From: Patulibacter americanus DSM 16676
Lineage (GTDB): Bacteria > Actinomycetota > Thermoleophilia > Solirubrobacterales > Solirubrobacteraceae
Assembly: GCF_000420025.1 (NCBI RefSeq)
Contig: NZ_ATUD01000014.1
Span: 31,237-95,236, forward strand
Direction of reading: 5' to 3'
DNA: 64,000 nucleotides
Part shown: piece by piece, positions 1 to 7,449 of the stretch
Layout: each line of letters starts with the position of its first letter
Numbering within the stretch: position 1 is the stretch's first letter
Program-made: the position numbers and the translations under genes
The notes under the pieces: generated by a model
Told to the model about the DNA's origin: nothing
Databases searched by the model: none
Seen by the model: the letters and a program-made list of their open reading frames with translations, nothing else

Positions 1-1217
1 GCCCGCGCGTCGCCGACCGTCGCCGCACGCCCGTCGCCGCGACCGGCCGGCAGGCAGCGCGAGATCGAGACGGTGGCGAAGGACGCCCAGCGGTCGGGCA
101 GGTCGAACGCGAGCTGCAGCGCCTCGCCCGAGACGCGGCGCACCCCGCGGGTGCCGACCACGCGGGCGCGCACGACGCGGGGCGAGTCGCCGCGGCGCAG
201 GACCTCGATCCGCCGCAGCGCGCCGACGCCGAACCGTGCCGTGCGGTCGTTCGCGCCGGGGGTGGAGAACGTGCGGGTCCAACGCCGCAGGCCCGCGTCG
301 GGCTCGTGCGGGTCGGGCACGCTGACGAGCCAGGAGCGCTTCGCGGGGTCGGGGAAGACGTTGCGCGCGTCCTCCGTGCGGCCGCCGCTCGTGGAGAAGA
401 AGTACGTCGTGACGGGCTTGCGGTCGACGGTGACGACGCGTCCGCGGGTGGCGGCGATCGCCTTGTCACCCGCGGCGCTCTCGCCCGAGATCCCGGCGTA
501 GACCTGGGAGCGCGTGTCGGGCCACTGGTCGAACGCGCGGCCGCCGACGGCGTTCGTGATCGCGTAGGTGCGGGCGGCGACCGCCTGGGCCTGCAGCGCC
601 GCGGCGGGCCACGAGGCCGGCGACTCCTTCGTCACGACGCCGCGCAGGTAGTCCTCGAGGTCGAGGTCGTTGACGACGACGATCCCGTCGCCGTCCGGGA
701 GCACGTCGAGCCGCCCGCGGAAGCTGCCGTCCTGCACGCCGTCGGCCGCCTGCCCCGCCACGCGCACGGCACCGCCGCCGCCCGGGAGCACCCGCACGCC
801 CGTCCCCGCCCGCCCGAGCGCGCGGGAGGCGCCGACCCGCCGCACCTCGACGCCGGTGCCGCTGCGGAGCAGGCGGTAGGAGCGCTCCGGCGAGACCTTC
901 AGGCCGCCGATGGAGCCCGCGCCGGAGACGGTCGTCTCGCTCCGGCCCCACTGCAGGGCCACGCGCACGCGGCGCGCCCGCGGCAGCCGCGAGAGCTCCG
1001 TGCCCGTGTAGTAGTGCGCGAGGATCGTCTTCGCGTCGGCGCCACGCAGCGCCATGCCGCGCGCGCCGTACTGGCTCATGCCGACGCCGTGGCCGAAGCC
1101 CGCCCCGCGGATCTGGAGCTGCTCGATCGCCCCGGCGGGCGCGGCGGACACGCCGGACGCCACCGCGGCGAGCAGCGCCGCAGTGATCACCGCCGTCCGT
1201 CGTCGCCCGTGCTGCAC
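1..1217 (-). CDS. SpoIID/LytB-domain secreted protein, 3' part outside window
   Basis: The frame is open from GTG 1217 to the window edge (at least 405 codons), so the C-terminus is missing. The N-terminus is a signal peptide: RRR near residue 5, then an Ala-rich hydrophobic stretch to about residue 30. The SpoIID hallmarks FGHGVGMSQYGARGMA (about residues 40-55) and YFFSTSGGRTE (about residue 265) are present. The family is related to the SpoIID lytic transglycosylase; in non-sporulating actinobacteria such proteins are exported and presumed to act on or bind the cell wall, which is inference here. The GTG start is chosen because a TACGGT -10 box lies 6 nt upstream, implying a leaderless mRNA. 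It is divergent from the GH2 gene. Confidence 0.85.
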   Translation of the reverse strand, partial: MQHGRRRTAVITAALLAAVASGVSAAPAGAIEQLQIRGAGFGHGVGMSQYGARGMALRGADAKTILAHYYTGTELSRLPRARRVRVALQWGRSETTVSGAGSIGGLKVSPERSYRLLRSGTGVEVRRVGASRALGRAGTGVRVLPGGGGAVRVAGQAADGVQDGSFRGRLDVLPDGDGIVVVNDLDLEDYLRGVVTKESPASWPAAALQAQAVAARTYAITNAVGGRAFDQWPDTRSQVYAGISGESAAGDKAIAATRGRVVTVDRKPVTTYFFSTSGGRTEDARNVFPDPAKRSWLVSVPDPHEPDAGLRRWTRTFSTPGANDRTARFGVGALRRIEVLRRGDSPRVVRARVVGTRGVRRVSGEALQLAFDLPDRWASFATVSISRCLPAGRGDGRAATVGDAR

Positions 1218-1223
1218 CCCTCG

Positions 1224-1229
1224 ACCGTA
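1224..1229 (-). promoter_or_regulatory. -10 box TACGGT, leaderless promoter of the SpoIID gene
   Basis: On the minus strand TACGGT is followed by 6 nt and then GTG 1217, so transcription would begin at or within a base of the start codon. No Shine-Dalgarno sequence is present. Confidence 0.6.
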
Positions 1230-1373
1230 GCGCCCGACCGGCCCTGCGCGACGCACCCCGCCGACGCGGCGCTCCCGGGCCGACCGGCCGCGGACCGACT
1301 CGCGAGTAGGTCCGGCGCGCGTGGCGGCTCGAGACGGTGTCCGCCGACCGGCACGACCCCCTCGGACCTCCGC

Positions 1374-1379
1374 TAGGCT
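1374..1379 (+). promoter_or_regulatory. Candidate -10 box TAGGCT of the GH2 gene
   Basis: TAGGCT fits TANNNT and lies 46 nt before the chosen GTG 1426, giving a short leader of about 40 nt. No convincing -35 or Shine-Dalgarno sequence is visible. Confidence 0.4.
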
Positions 1380-1425
1380 CGCCCCTTCGCGCGACCGGCG
1401 GTCGTCCCCGTCGCGCTCCCTCCCC

Positions 1426-3423
1426 GTGTCGCTCGCGCCCCGCCGTACGCTGCTCATCCTCGCCGCGCTGCTCGTCGCCGCCGGGCTGGTGGCCGCGGTG
1501 CTGCTGCTGCCCGGCGGTCGTCCAGCCGGGACCGCCGCCCACGCCGCACAGCCCGTCCCCGGCGCGCCGGGGACCCCGGTCACGCTGGGCGGCCCGTTCG
1601 GGCGCGTCGCGCTGTCGACGGGGTGGACGGTCGCCGACGACCCCCGGACCCAGGGCACCGGCCGCGGCTGGCAGCAGGGCGGGTTCCGTGGCCGGGCCGT
1701 GACCGTGCCGTACGTGCCCAACGCCGCCCGGATCACGGGCGCGCGCGGGGTGGTCAGCCACCGCGGGTCCGTCGCCTGGTACCGGCGGACGATCCGCGTC
1801 GACGAGGACGGGCAGTACGCGGTCGCCTTCGGCTCCGTCAACCACCACGCCACGGTGTGGCTGGACGGGAAGCAGCTGGCGAAGCACACCGGCGAGTTCC
1901 TCCCCTTCGAGGCGCGCACCACCCTGGAGGCCGGCCGGACCTACACGCTCGTCGTCCGCGCGGACTGGCGCGACCCCGAGCGGATGAAGCGGCAGGGCTG
2001 GCACCGCCTGTGGTTCAACTACGGCGGCATCAACCGCGAGGTCACGCTCCGCCGGCTCGGGCCCAGCGAGGTCCGCTCCCCGTACGTGACGACGGTGCTG
2101 CAGGGCGGCAAGGCGCGCGTCACCGTCAGCGCCGACGTCGTCAACCGCACGGGCACCGCCGCGCGCGAGGTGCCGTTGCAGGGCGTGCTGCGCCGCGACG
2201 GCCAGGAGATCCCGATCGCGTTCGCGCCCGTGACCCTGGAGCCCGCGAAGGACGCCCGCGTCACCGCGACGGTGAGCGTCGACGACCCCGCGCTCTGGGC
2301 GCCCGGCTCGCCCCACCTCTACGACCTGACGCTGTCCGTGCCGAACGAGAGCGCCTACCAGACCCGGGTCGGGCTGCGGCAGATCGAGAAGCGCGGGACG
2401 GACGTCTTCCTGAACGGGAAGCGCATCGAGCTGCGCGGCGCGTCGCTCCACGAGGACGCCCCGGGCTACGGCACGGGGCTGCACGCGCGGCAGATGGACG
2501 CGCTCGTCGCGGACCTCGAGCGAATCGGCGCCAACGCCACCCGCGCGCAGCACCCGCTCGCCCCCGCGCTGCTCGAGCGCCTCGACGCCGCCGGCATCCT
2601 CGTCTGGCAGGGCATCGGGCCGACGGACTCGCCCGGCGCCTGGACCAACAAGACGCCGGCGCAGGCCCGGAGCGCCCGCGAGCGGGTGCAGACCACCCTC
2701 GACGAGACGCAGTCGCACCCGTCCATCGTGGTCTGGAACCTCGTCAACGAGATCGCCCGCAACGGCAACAGCCAGGGCCAGATCCCGTACCTGCGAGCGA
2801 TGACGAAGAAGCTCAAGGCGGAGGACCCCGGCAAGCTCCTCGCGCTCGACGTGTGGGCCACGCCGGTGGAGTACTCCCGCGAGGACCCGCTCGGGGGCGC
2901 CCGGGTGCCCGACCGGATGGGCGCCGTGTACCGCGACGTCGACGCGATCGGCATCACGAGCTACCAGGGCTGGTACAGCGAGCCGGGGCGGCCCATGGCA
3001 GTCCTGCGTGACAGCGTCGCCCGCTTCACCGACGCGGTGGCGAAGGTCTACGCGGGCAAGATCCTCGTGCTGACGGAGTTCGGCGCCGAGGCCAACGGCG
3101 AGAACCCGCGGGACCGGCCCGGCGGCTACGGCTACCAGGCCGACCTGCTGAAGACGACGATCGAGGCCTACGCGGCCAACCCGCGGGTCTCGGGGATGAT
3201 CGTCTGGAACCTGCGCGACTTCGGCGTGGCGCCGACGTTCTTCGGCGGCTCCATCCGGCGCACCTACGGGGACACGATCCGCCTGGTGCGCGGCCTGAAC
3301 CAGAAGGGCCTGTTCACCTACGGCGGCCGCCCGAAGCCCTCCGTGGCCGTCGTCCGCGACGCGCTGCTGCAGGCGACGGCGGGCGCGCCGGGCTCGACCG
3401 CGGCGACGACCGCCGGGAAGTAG
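1426..3423 (+). CDS. Secreted or membrane-anchored glycoside hydrolase family 2 protein
   Basis: This is a 665-residue protein starting at GTG 1426, chosen because it places RRTLLILAALL as a signal/anchor helix at residues 5-27; a longer in-frame extension would be Arg-rich and non-homologous. Order: jelly-roll sugar-binding domain (about 60-215), Ig-like domain (about 220-320), TIM barrel (about 330-640). The GH2 acid/base is E442 in WNLVNE and the nucleophile is E551 in LTEFG. GH2 members include beta-galactosidase, beta-glucuronidase and beta-mannosidase; the substrate cannot be read from the sequence. The protein probably acts outside the membrane on glycans. It is convergent with the VOC gene. 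Confidence 0.88.
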   Translation: MSLAPRRTLLILAALLVAAGLVAAVLLLPGGRPAGTAAHAAQPVPGAPGTPVTLGGPFGRVALSTGWTVADDPRTQGTGRGWQQGGFRGRAVTVPYVPNAARITGARGVVSHRGSVAWYRRTIRVDEDGQYAVAFGSVNHHATVWLDGKQLAKHTGEFLPFEARTTLEAGRTYTLVVRADWRDPERMKRQGWHRLWFNYGGINREVTLRRLGPSEVRSPYVTTVLQGGKARVTVSADVVNRTGTAAREVPLQGVLRRDGQEIPIAFAPVTLEPAKDARVTATVSVDDPALWAPGSPHLYDLTLSVPNESAYQTRVGLRQIEKRGTDVFLNGKRIELRGASLHEDAPGYGTGLHARQMDALVADLERIGANATRAQHPLAPALLERLDAAGILVWQGIGPTDSPGAWTNKTPAQARSARERVQTTLDETQSHPSIVVWNLVNEIARNGNSQGQIPYLRAMTKKLKAEDPGKLLALDVWATPVEYSREDPLGGARVPDRMGAVYRDVDAIGITSYQGWYSEPGRPMAVLRDSVARFTDAVAKVYAGKILVLTEFGAEANGENPRDRPGGYGYQADLLKTTIEAYAANPRVSGMIVWNLRDFGVAPTFFGGSIRRTYGDTIRLVRGLNQKGLFTYGGRPKPSVAVVRDALLQATAGAPGSTAATTAGK

Positions 3424-3426
3424 CGA

Positions 3427-3447
3427 GCGCTCCGCCGGGGCGGGCGC
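3427..3447. terminator. Candidate bidirectional hairpin between GH2 and VOC genes
   Basis: GCGC-t-CCGCC pairs with GGCGG-GCGC across a 2-nt loop with one bulged base, lying between two convergent stop codons. There is no T tract, as is usual in this genome. Confidence 0.45.
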
Positions 3448-3452
3448 GGGGC

Positions 3453-4226
3453 TCAGTCCTCGTCGTCCGGCACCGCGAGCAGCTCCGCCGCGCTGCCGAC
3501 GGGCACCGGCTCGCCGACCACGAGGCCCGGCACGCCGCAGAGCTCGATCGTCACGGGGCCGGGGGCCGCGGCGTGGTCCGTCGGGAACCACGGGCGCCAC
3601 TCGCGGACGCAGATCAGCAGGCCGGACTCGTCGCCCACGGCGGCGAACCCCGTCTGCGGGTCGCCGAACCACAGCTCCTCGCCGAGCGCCTCGAGCCGGT
3701 CGACGAGCGCGCCGACGTCGGGGGTGCAGATGCCGACCTCGCTGATGCCGCGCACGAGGGCCGCGCCGTGCACGGGCGCGCCGTCCTCGCCGCCCGGCGG
3801 CGTCCACGGGCGGCGGTGGCGGGCGATCAGCTCGACCACGTGGCCCGCGGGCGACATGACGTAGACGGAGTGGGCGACCCAGTTGGGGAAGTCGACGATG
3901 GTCTCGCCGTCCTGCAGCGCGATCAGCGGCGAGGCCCGCGCGAGCCACTCCGACGCCTCCACAAGCCGGTCCTCGGCGACCTCGAGCGCGACGTGGTGGC
4001 TCGGGGTCCCGGTCGCCCCGCCTCGCAGCCGAGCGCCGTCGGGCACCGGTTCGAACGCCAGGACCCCGTCGCCGACCCGCACCGCGAACCCGCCTTGGGG
4101 CGCGCCGGGCGCCGTCGCCAGACCGAGGCGCCCCGTCCACCACGCCTGCTCGTCCGCCATCCGGGCCGTCGCGAGGGTCACGCGGCGGATGCGGGGCGGG
4201 GCGTCGGAGGGCGGGGGCGCGGGCAC
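3453..4226 (-). CDS. VOC-family protein, two-domain glyoxalase/dioxygenase fold
   Basis: The protein has 257 residues with two vicinal-oxygen-chelate modules (about 10-125 and 135-240), each ending in a metal-site-like acidic strand such as GHVVELIARH. The VOC superfamily covers glyoxalases, extradiol dioxygenases and resistance proteins, so the substrate is unknown. A run of GTG codons begins at 4235, but a TAGCGT -10 box overlaps the first of them and lies 7 nt before GTG 4226; I therefore start at 4226. The gene is divergent from the small membrane-protein gene at 4347. Confidence 0.75.
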   Translation of the reverse strand: MPAPPPSDAPPRIRRVTLATARMADEQAWWTGRLGLATAPGAPQGGFAVRVGDGVLAFEPVPDGARLRGGATGTPSHHVALEVAEDRLVEASEWLARASPLIALQDGETIVDFPNWVAHSVYVMSPAGHVVELIARHRRPWTPPGGEDGAPVHGAALVRGISEVGICTPDVGALVDRLEALGEELWFGDPQTGFAAVGDESGLLICVREWRPWFPTDHAAAPGPVTIELCGVPGLVVGEPVPVGSAAELLAVPDDED

Positions 4227-4233
4227 CCCCACC

Positions 4234-4239
4234 ACGCTA
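4234..4239 (-). promoter_or_regulatory. -10 box TAGCGT fixing the VOC start
   Basis: On the minus strand TAGCGT overlaps the first in-frame GTG (4235) and is 7 nt upstream of GTG 4226, so the earlier GTG codons would lie in untranscribed DNA. Confidence 0.5.
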
Positions 4240-4332
4240 GTCGGTCGCGCGCGGCGGGTCGTCGGCGGGGCCCGCGACGGGCGTCGACGGTGGAGCGGTC
4301 CCGGCGACGCCGTTCACACCGGGGCGGTCGGC

Positions 4333-4338
4333 TAGCGT
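4333..4338 (+). promoter_or_regulatory. -10 box TAGCGT of the membrane-protein gene
   Basis: TAGCGT lies 8 nt before GTG 4347, consistent with a leaderless or near-leaderless transcript. Confidence 0.45.
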
Positions 4339-4346
4339 GCCCGGCC

Positions 4347-5030
4347 GTGACCGACGGTGCTCCCGGCCCGCACGCGACCCGCCCACACGACGTCGACGCG
4401 CCCAGGCCCGCTCCCCCGGAGGACGCGCGGGGGCCCCGCCGGGCCCGGGAGACGGCGGGGATCGGCCGGCGGCGCGGCCCCCGGTGGGCGTGGACCGCGG
4501 TCGACGGGGCGCGGGCGCGCCAGCGCCGCCTCGAGGCGTGGGTGGAGCGACGCTACCCGGCGTTGTACGACGGGCGCCACGCCGCCGCCGGTATCGGCCG
4601 ACTCCTGTGGCCGCTGATCGGCCCGCTCCTCGCTGCCCTGGTACTCCTGCCGGTCGTGGCCGTCCTGGCGGGCCTCGTGTACGCGCTGCTGGCCCTCCTG
4701 GGCGCACTCGGCGTCGAGCCGCCGCGCGTCGACGTGCCGACGATCCCGCTCCCGGACGTCAGCGCCCCGGGATGGCTGCGGTGGCTGGGCGACGCGGTGT
4801 CCGATGTCCTCGACGTCCTGGGCCCGATCGCTCGCGTGCTGGTCGTCGGCGGCGCCGTGGTCTACGGGATCCACCGCACGTGGTCGGCCCGGCGGACGCG
4901 CCGCGAGGCCGAGGCGCTCGGGCGGACGGAGCTGGTGCGGCGGCTGGGCGTCGCGCTCGCCGCGACCGAGGAGCGGGCACGGGCCGCGGGGGCGACGACC
5001 GTCGGGGACGCGGGCGCCCGCGAGGCGTAG
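4347..5030 (+). CDS. Small two-helix membrane protein of unknown function
   Basis: This 227-residue protein is not recognised as a named family. It has a Pro/Arg-rich cytosolic-looking N-terminus, a long hydrophobic stretch at about residues 90-128 (LLWPLIGPLLAALVLLPV) and a second helix at about 160-178, then an Arg-rich tail. The GTG 4347 start is set by the TAGCGT box. About 110 bp encoding the second helix and tail (VYGIHRTWSARRTRR) is repeated as a decayed copy at 5733-5846, between the two tubby-like genes. It probably belongs to a duplicated cassette with the downstream tubby-like protein; this is inference from position and the remnant. Confidence 0.6.
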   Translation: MTDGAPGPHATRPHDVDAPRPAPPEDARGPRRARETAGIGRRRGPRWAWTAVDGARARQRRLEAWVERRYPALYDGRHAAAGIGRLLWPLIGPLLAALVLLPVVAVLAGLVYALLALLGALGVEPPRVDVPTIPLPDVSAPGWLRWLGDAVSDVLDVLGPIARVLVVGGAVVYGIHRTWSARRTRREAEALGRTELVRRLGVALAATEERARAAGATTVGDAGAREA

Positions 5031-5066
5031 CGCCGCGAGCGGGGGTCGGCGACCGTCGTGCCCGTT

Positions 5067-5072
5067 TACGCT
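5067..5072 (+). promoter_or_regulatory. -10 box TACGCT, N6, ATG 5079
   Basis: TACGCT lies 6 nt before ATG 5079. The same TACGCT-N6-ATG arrangement precedes the paralogues at 5862 and 10262. Confidence 0.6.
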
Positions 5073-5078
5073 GTCGCC

Positions 5079-5105
5079 ATGACGACGACGCCCCGGCGCG
5101 CGTGA
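5079..5105 (+). CDS. Leaderless 8-codon upstream ORF overlapping the next start
   Basis: The ATG at the exact leaderless position opens an ORF encoding only MTTTPRRA. Its TGA (5103-5105) overlaps GTG 5102, the start of the tubby-like gene, as GTGA. It may act as a translational-coupling leader. Alternatively it may be the true N-terminus separated by a frameshift. A similar arrangement occurs at 37947. Confidence 0.35.
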   Translation: MTTTPRRA

Positions 5106-5713
5106 CGCCTACCGACGTCCCGCCCGCCCCGCGCCCCCGGCCACCGCGGACCGCCGCAGCCGGATCGTCGCCGGAGCCCACCCCGGCGACGCCGCTGCAC
5201 CTCTGGGTCCGCGGCGGGCTGCGCCGCCGGATCGTCCTGACCGACGGCGGCGACGAGGCCCTCGCCGAGCTGACCATGCCCGGGAGCCGGCGTGCCCGGC
5301 GGCGGCAGGCGGGGACCGCGGAGGACCGCGACGGCGTCACGTGGGAGATGCGGGACGAGGATGGCGACGGCGTGACGGTGCGGCGCGACGGCGTCGTGCA
5401 CGCGGCCGTCCGCGGCAGGGAGCTGCAGGTCGGCGACCGGCGGTACGTCCTCGTGCTCTACCCCGACGGGCTGCGCAGCGCGTCCGTCCGGGCGGCGGAG
5501 GGCACACCGCTGTTGCAGGTCCGTGCGCAGAGCGGACGGCGGCGCCGGCCCTGGGCCGTCCTGCGACCCGGGAGCGCGGGTCCGCTGGCGCTCCCCGGGA
5601 TGCTCGCCGTCACCTACACCCTGCTGACCGACGAAGCCGACGCCGAGGGCGGTTCGGTCAGCGATCTCTTCTGGTCGCTGGTGCGCCCGTGGGAGTGGGG
5701 CACCGGCCCCTGA
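5102..5713 (+). CDS. Tubby/LURP-one-like small protein, paralogue 1
   Basis: The protein has 203 residues. After a Pro-rich N-terminus (about 1-40) it shows the plan of the paralogues at 5862 and 10262: a strand with RRRIVLTD, then LAELTMPG and a basic loop, a central VGDRRYVLVLYPDGLRSAS region, PLLQVRAQ, RRPWAVLRPG and a final hydrophobic helix LAVTYTLLTDEAD. A barrel followed by a hydrophobic helix ending in Asp resembles the tubby C-terminal-like (LURP-one/YxjI) fold. That assignment is inference; the paralogy is read directly. The GTG 5102 start overlaps the TGA of the preceding mini-ORF. Confidence 0.6.
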   Translation: MTPTDVPPAPRPRPPRTAAAGSSPEPTPATPLHLWVRGGLRRRIVLTDGGDEALAELTMPGSRRARRRQAGTAEDRDGVTWEMRDEDGDGVTVRRDGVVHAAVRGRELQVGDRRYVLVLYPDGLRSASVRAAEGTPLLQVRAQSGRRRRPWAVLRPGSAGPLALPGMLAVTYTLLTDEADAEGGSVSDLFWSLVRPWEWGTGP

Positions 5714-5732
5714 GGCCGCCGGGGGCCTGCGG

Positions 5733-5846
5733 GGCGCGGCGGTCTACGGGATCCACCGCACGTGGTCGGCCCGGCGAACGCGGCGCGATGCGGAGGCGCT
5801 CGGGCGGACGGAGCTGATGGGGCGGCTCGGCGTCGCGCTGGCGGCC
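5733..5846 (+). pseudogene. Decayed copy of the 3' part of the 4347 membrane-protein gene
   Basis: About 114 bp align without gaps to 4851-4964 (offset 882), including GGTCTACGGGATCCACCGCA. The copy still encodes VYGIHRTWSARRTRRDAEAL in the frame that runs into the paralogue-2 ATG, but it has no start codon. It is best read as the remnant of a tandem duplication of the membrane-protein plus tubby-like cassette. Confidence 0.8.
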
Positions 5847-5849
5847 CTC

Positions 5850-5855
5850 TACGCT
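5850..5855 (+). promoter_or_regulatory. -10 box TACGCT, N6, ATG 5862
   Basis: This is a leaderless promoter whose spacing matches that of the other two paralogues. Confidence 0.6.
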
Positions 5856-5861
5856 GCACGC

Positions 5862-6359
5862 ATGACCACCCGCTGGACCGTCACCGCGCGAGGCCGACTG
5901 CGAACCGTCATCGAGCTGCGCGGCGACGACGACGAGCTGCTCTCGACGCTGAAGCTCGGCAGCCGGCGGGACGACCACCGGGTCGCCGAGGCAACCGACC
6001 CCGACGGTCGGGAGTGGCGGGCCGAGGTCGGGATCGACGCGGTCGCCGTCGGGCTGGACGGCCGGACGTACGCGACGCTGGACGACGGGACCCTCACGGT
6101 GGCCGGCAAGAGCCTGCGCTGCACCGTCTCCCGGACCGGGGCCCGCACGGCGAAGGTCGTCGGCCCCGCGGGCCGCACGCTCCTGACGGCCGCACCCGGC
6201 CCGAAGGGTCGCTCGTGGGTGGTGTTCGAGTTCGACCGCGGCGAGCTCCCCCAGCCCCGCGCCGTGGTCCTCGTGATCGCGTTCCTCCTGCTCCACCTCG
6301 ACGCGGAGCAGCTCAAGGGCAGCTCGTGGGCGGGAAACAACGGCAGCTTCGGGGGCTGA
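5862..6359 (+). CDS. Tubby/LURP-one-like small protein, paralogue 2
   Basis: The protein has 165 residues. It lines up with the paralogues: WTVTARGRLRTVIELRGD, LLSTLKLGSRR, DPDGREW, LTVAGKSLRCTV, GRTLLTAAPG, GRSWVVFEFDR and a terminal hydrophobic helix AVVLVIAFLLLHLDAE. The recurrent helix-plus-Asp ending is the main reason to suspect a tubby-like barrel. There is no signal peptide, so it is likely cytosolic or membrane-peripheral. ATG 5862 is chosen because TACGCT lies 6 nt upstream. A truncated copy of its first 15 codons follows at 6362. Confidence 0.6.
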   Translation: MTTRWTVTARGRLRTVIELRGDDDELLSTLKLGSRRDDHRVAEATDPDGREWRAEVGIDAVAVGLDGRTYATLDDGTLTVAGKSLRCTVSRTGARTAKVVGPAGRTLLTAAPGPKGRSWVVFEFDRGELPQPRAVVLVIAFLLLHLDAEQLKGSSWAGNNGSFGG

Positions 6360-6361
6360 TC

Positions 6362-6418
6362 ACGCCGCACGCATGACCACCCCCGGGACCGTCCCGGCGC
6401 AAGGCCAACCGCGCGGGT
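6362..6418 (+). pseudogene. Truncated copy of the promoter-start region of paralogue 2
   Basis: The segment around ATG 6373 repeats the first 45 or so bases of the 5862 gene (ACGC-GCACGCATGACCACCC, then GGACCGTC) with scattered substitutions, and ends in TAG after 15 codons. It no longer carries TACGCT. It looks like a second relic of the same duplication series. Confidence 0.7.
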
Positions 6419-6498
6419 AGCCGCCACGTCATCCTCAGGTCGCACGCGCGACCGTCAAGACCCCTCCCTGGACCGACGACGCGGCGCCACCCCGCGCC

Positions 6499-6504
6499 TA
6501 CGGT
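6499..6504 (+). promoter_or_regulatory. -10 box TACGGT, N6, ATG 6511
   Basis: This is a leaderless promoter for the ABC exporter operon. Confidence 0.6.
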
Positions 6505-6510
6505 CGGGGC

Positions 6511-7449
6511 ATGATCGACGTCCAGTCCCTGACCAAGCGCTACGGCGAGCGCGTCGCCGTCGACGGGCTCAGCTTCCGCGCCGAGCCCGGGGTCGTCACC
6601 GGGTTCCTCGGCCCGAACGGCTCGGGCAAGTCGACCACGATGCGGATGATCCTCGGCCTCGACCGGCCGACGTCCGGGCGCGCCACCGTCGGTGGGCGGC
6701 CCTACGCGGAGCACGCGGCGCCGCTGCACGAGGTCGGGGCGCTGCTCGACGCGTCGGCGGTCCACCCGGGGCGCACGGCCCGGGCGCACCTCTCGTGGCT
6801 CGCCGCGACCCACGGCCTGCCGGCGCGGCGCGTCGACGAGGTGCTCGAGCTGGTGGGGCTGTCCGAGGTCGCCGGCCGCCGGGCCGGCCGGCTCTCGCTC
6901 GGCATGGGCCAGCGGCTCGGCATCGCGGCGGCGCTGCTCGGCGATCCCCGCACCGTCGTGCTCGACGAGCCGGTGAACGGGCTGGACCCCGAGGGCGTGC
7001 GGTGGATCCGCGAGCTGCTGCGGGGGCTGGCGGCCGACGGCCGGACGGTCCTCGTCTCGAGCCACCTCATGAGCGAGATGGCGCAGACCGCCGACCGTCT
7101 GGTGGTCATCGGCCGTGGCCGGTTGATCGCGGACACGACCGTCGCCGCGCTCGTCCGTGACGCCGCCGGGGTCGGTGCGCGCGTGCGCTGCGCCGCCCCG
7201 GACCGGCTCGGCAGGCGTCTGCGGGAACGCGGGGCCGAGGTGCACGCCGGGGCTGACGGCCTGCTCGTCGTGCGCGGCGTCGACGCCCCCGCCGTCGGCG
7301 ACGCGGCCCTGGCGTCCGCCGTGGCGATCCACGAGCTGACCCCGCTGACCGCCACCCTGGAGGACGCGTTCATGGCGCTCACCGCCGACAGCGTCGAGTA
7401 CCACGCGGGCGCTCGCACCGACGCCGACGATCGGATGGTGGTGCGATGA
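6511..7449 (+). CDS. ABC-2 exporter ATP-binding protein
   Basis: The protein has 312 residues. Walker A GPNGSGKST is at about 35-43, the signature LSLGMGQRLGIA at about 130, and Walker B VVLDEPVNGLDP at about 150, followed by the H-loop SSHLMSEM. A C-terminal extension (about 215-310) is typical of DrrA/NatA-type exporter ATPases. It would energise the membrane subunit encoded next, whose ATG overlaps its stop as ATGA (7446). A NarL-type kinase/regulator pair follows, so the transported compound may be a signal or toxic agent sensed by that pair. Confidence 0.88.
   Translation: MIDVQSLTKRYGERVAVDGLSFRAEPGVVTGFLGPNGSGKSTTMRMILGLDRPTSGRATVGGRPYAEHAAPLHEVGALLDASAVHPGRTARAHLSWLAATHGLPARRVDEVLELVGLSEVAGRRAGRLSLGMGQRLGIAAALLGDPRTVVLDEPVNGLDPEGVRWIRELLRGLAADGRTVLVSSHLMSEMAQTADRLVVIGRGRLIADTTVAALVRDAAGVGARVRCAAPDRLGRRLRERGAEVHAGADGLLVVRGVDAPAVGDAALASAVAIHELTPLTATLEDAFMALTADSVEYHAGARTDADDRMVVR

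Noticed and set aside
4046..4058. GGTTCGAAC resembling a tRNA T-loop
   Set aside because: There is no acceptor or anticodon stem around it; it is coding sequence of the VOC gene.
466..4143. Long antisense open frame across the SpoIID, GH2 and VOC region
   Set aside because: It is a shadow frame; its translation has low-complexity Arg-rich sequence and no motif, while the overlapping genes have catalytic motifs.
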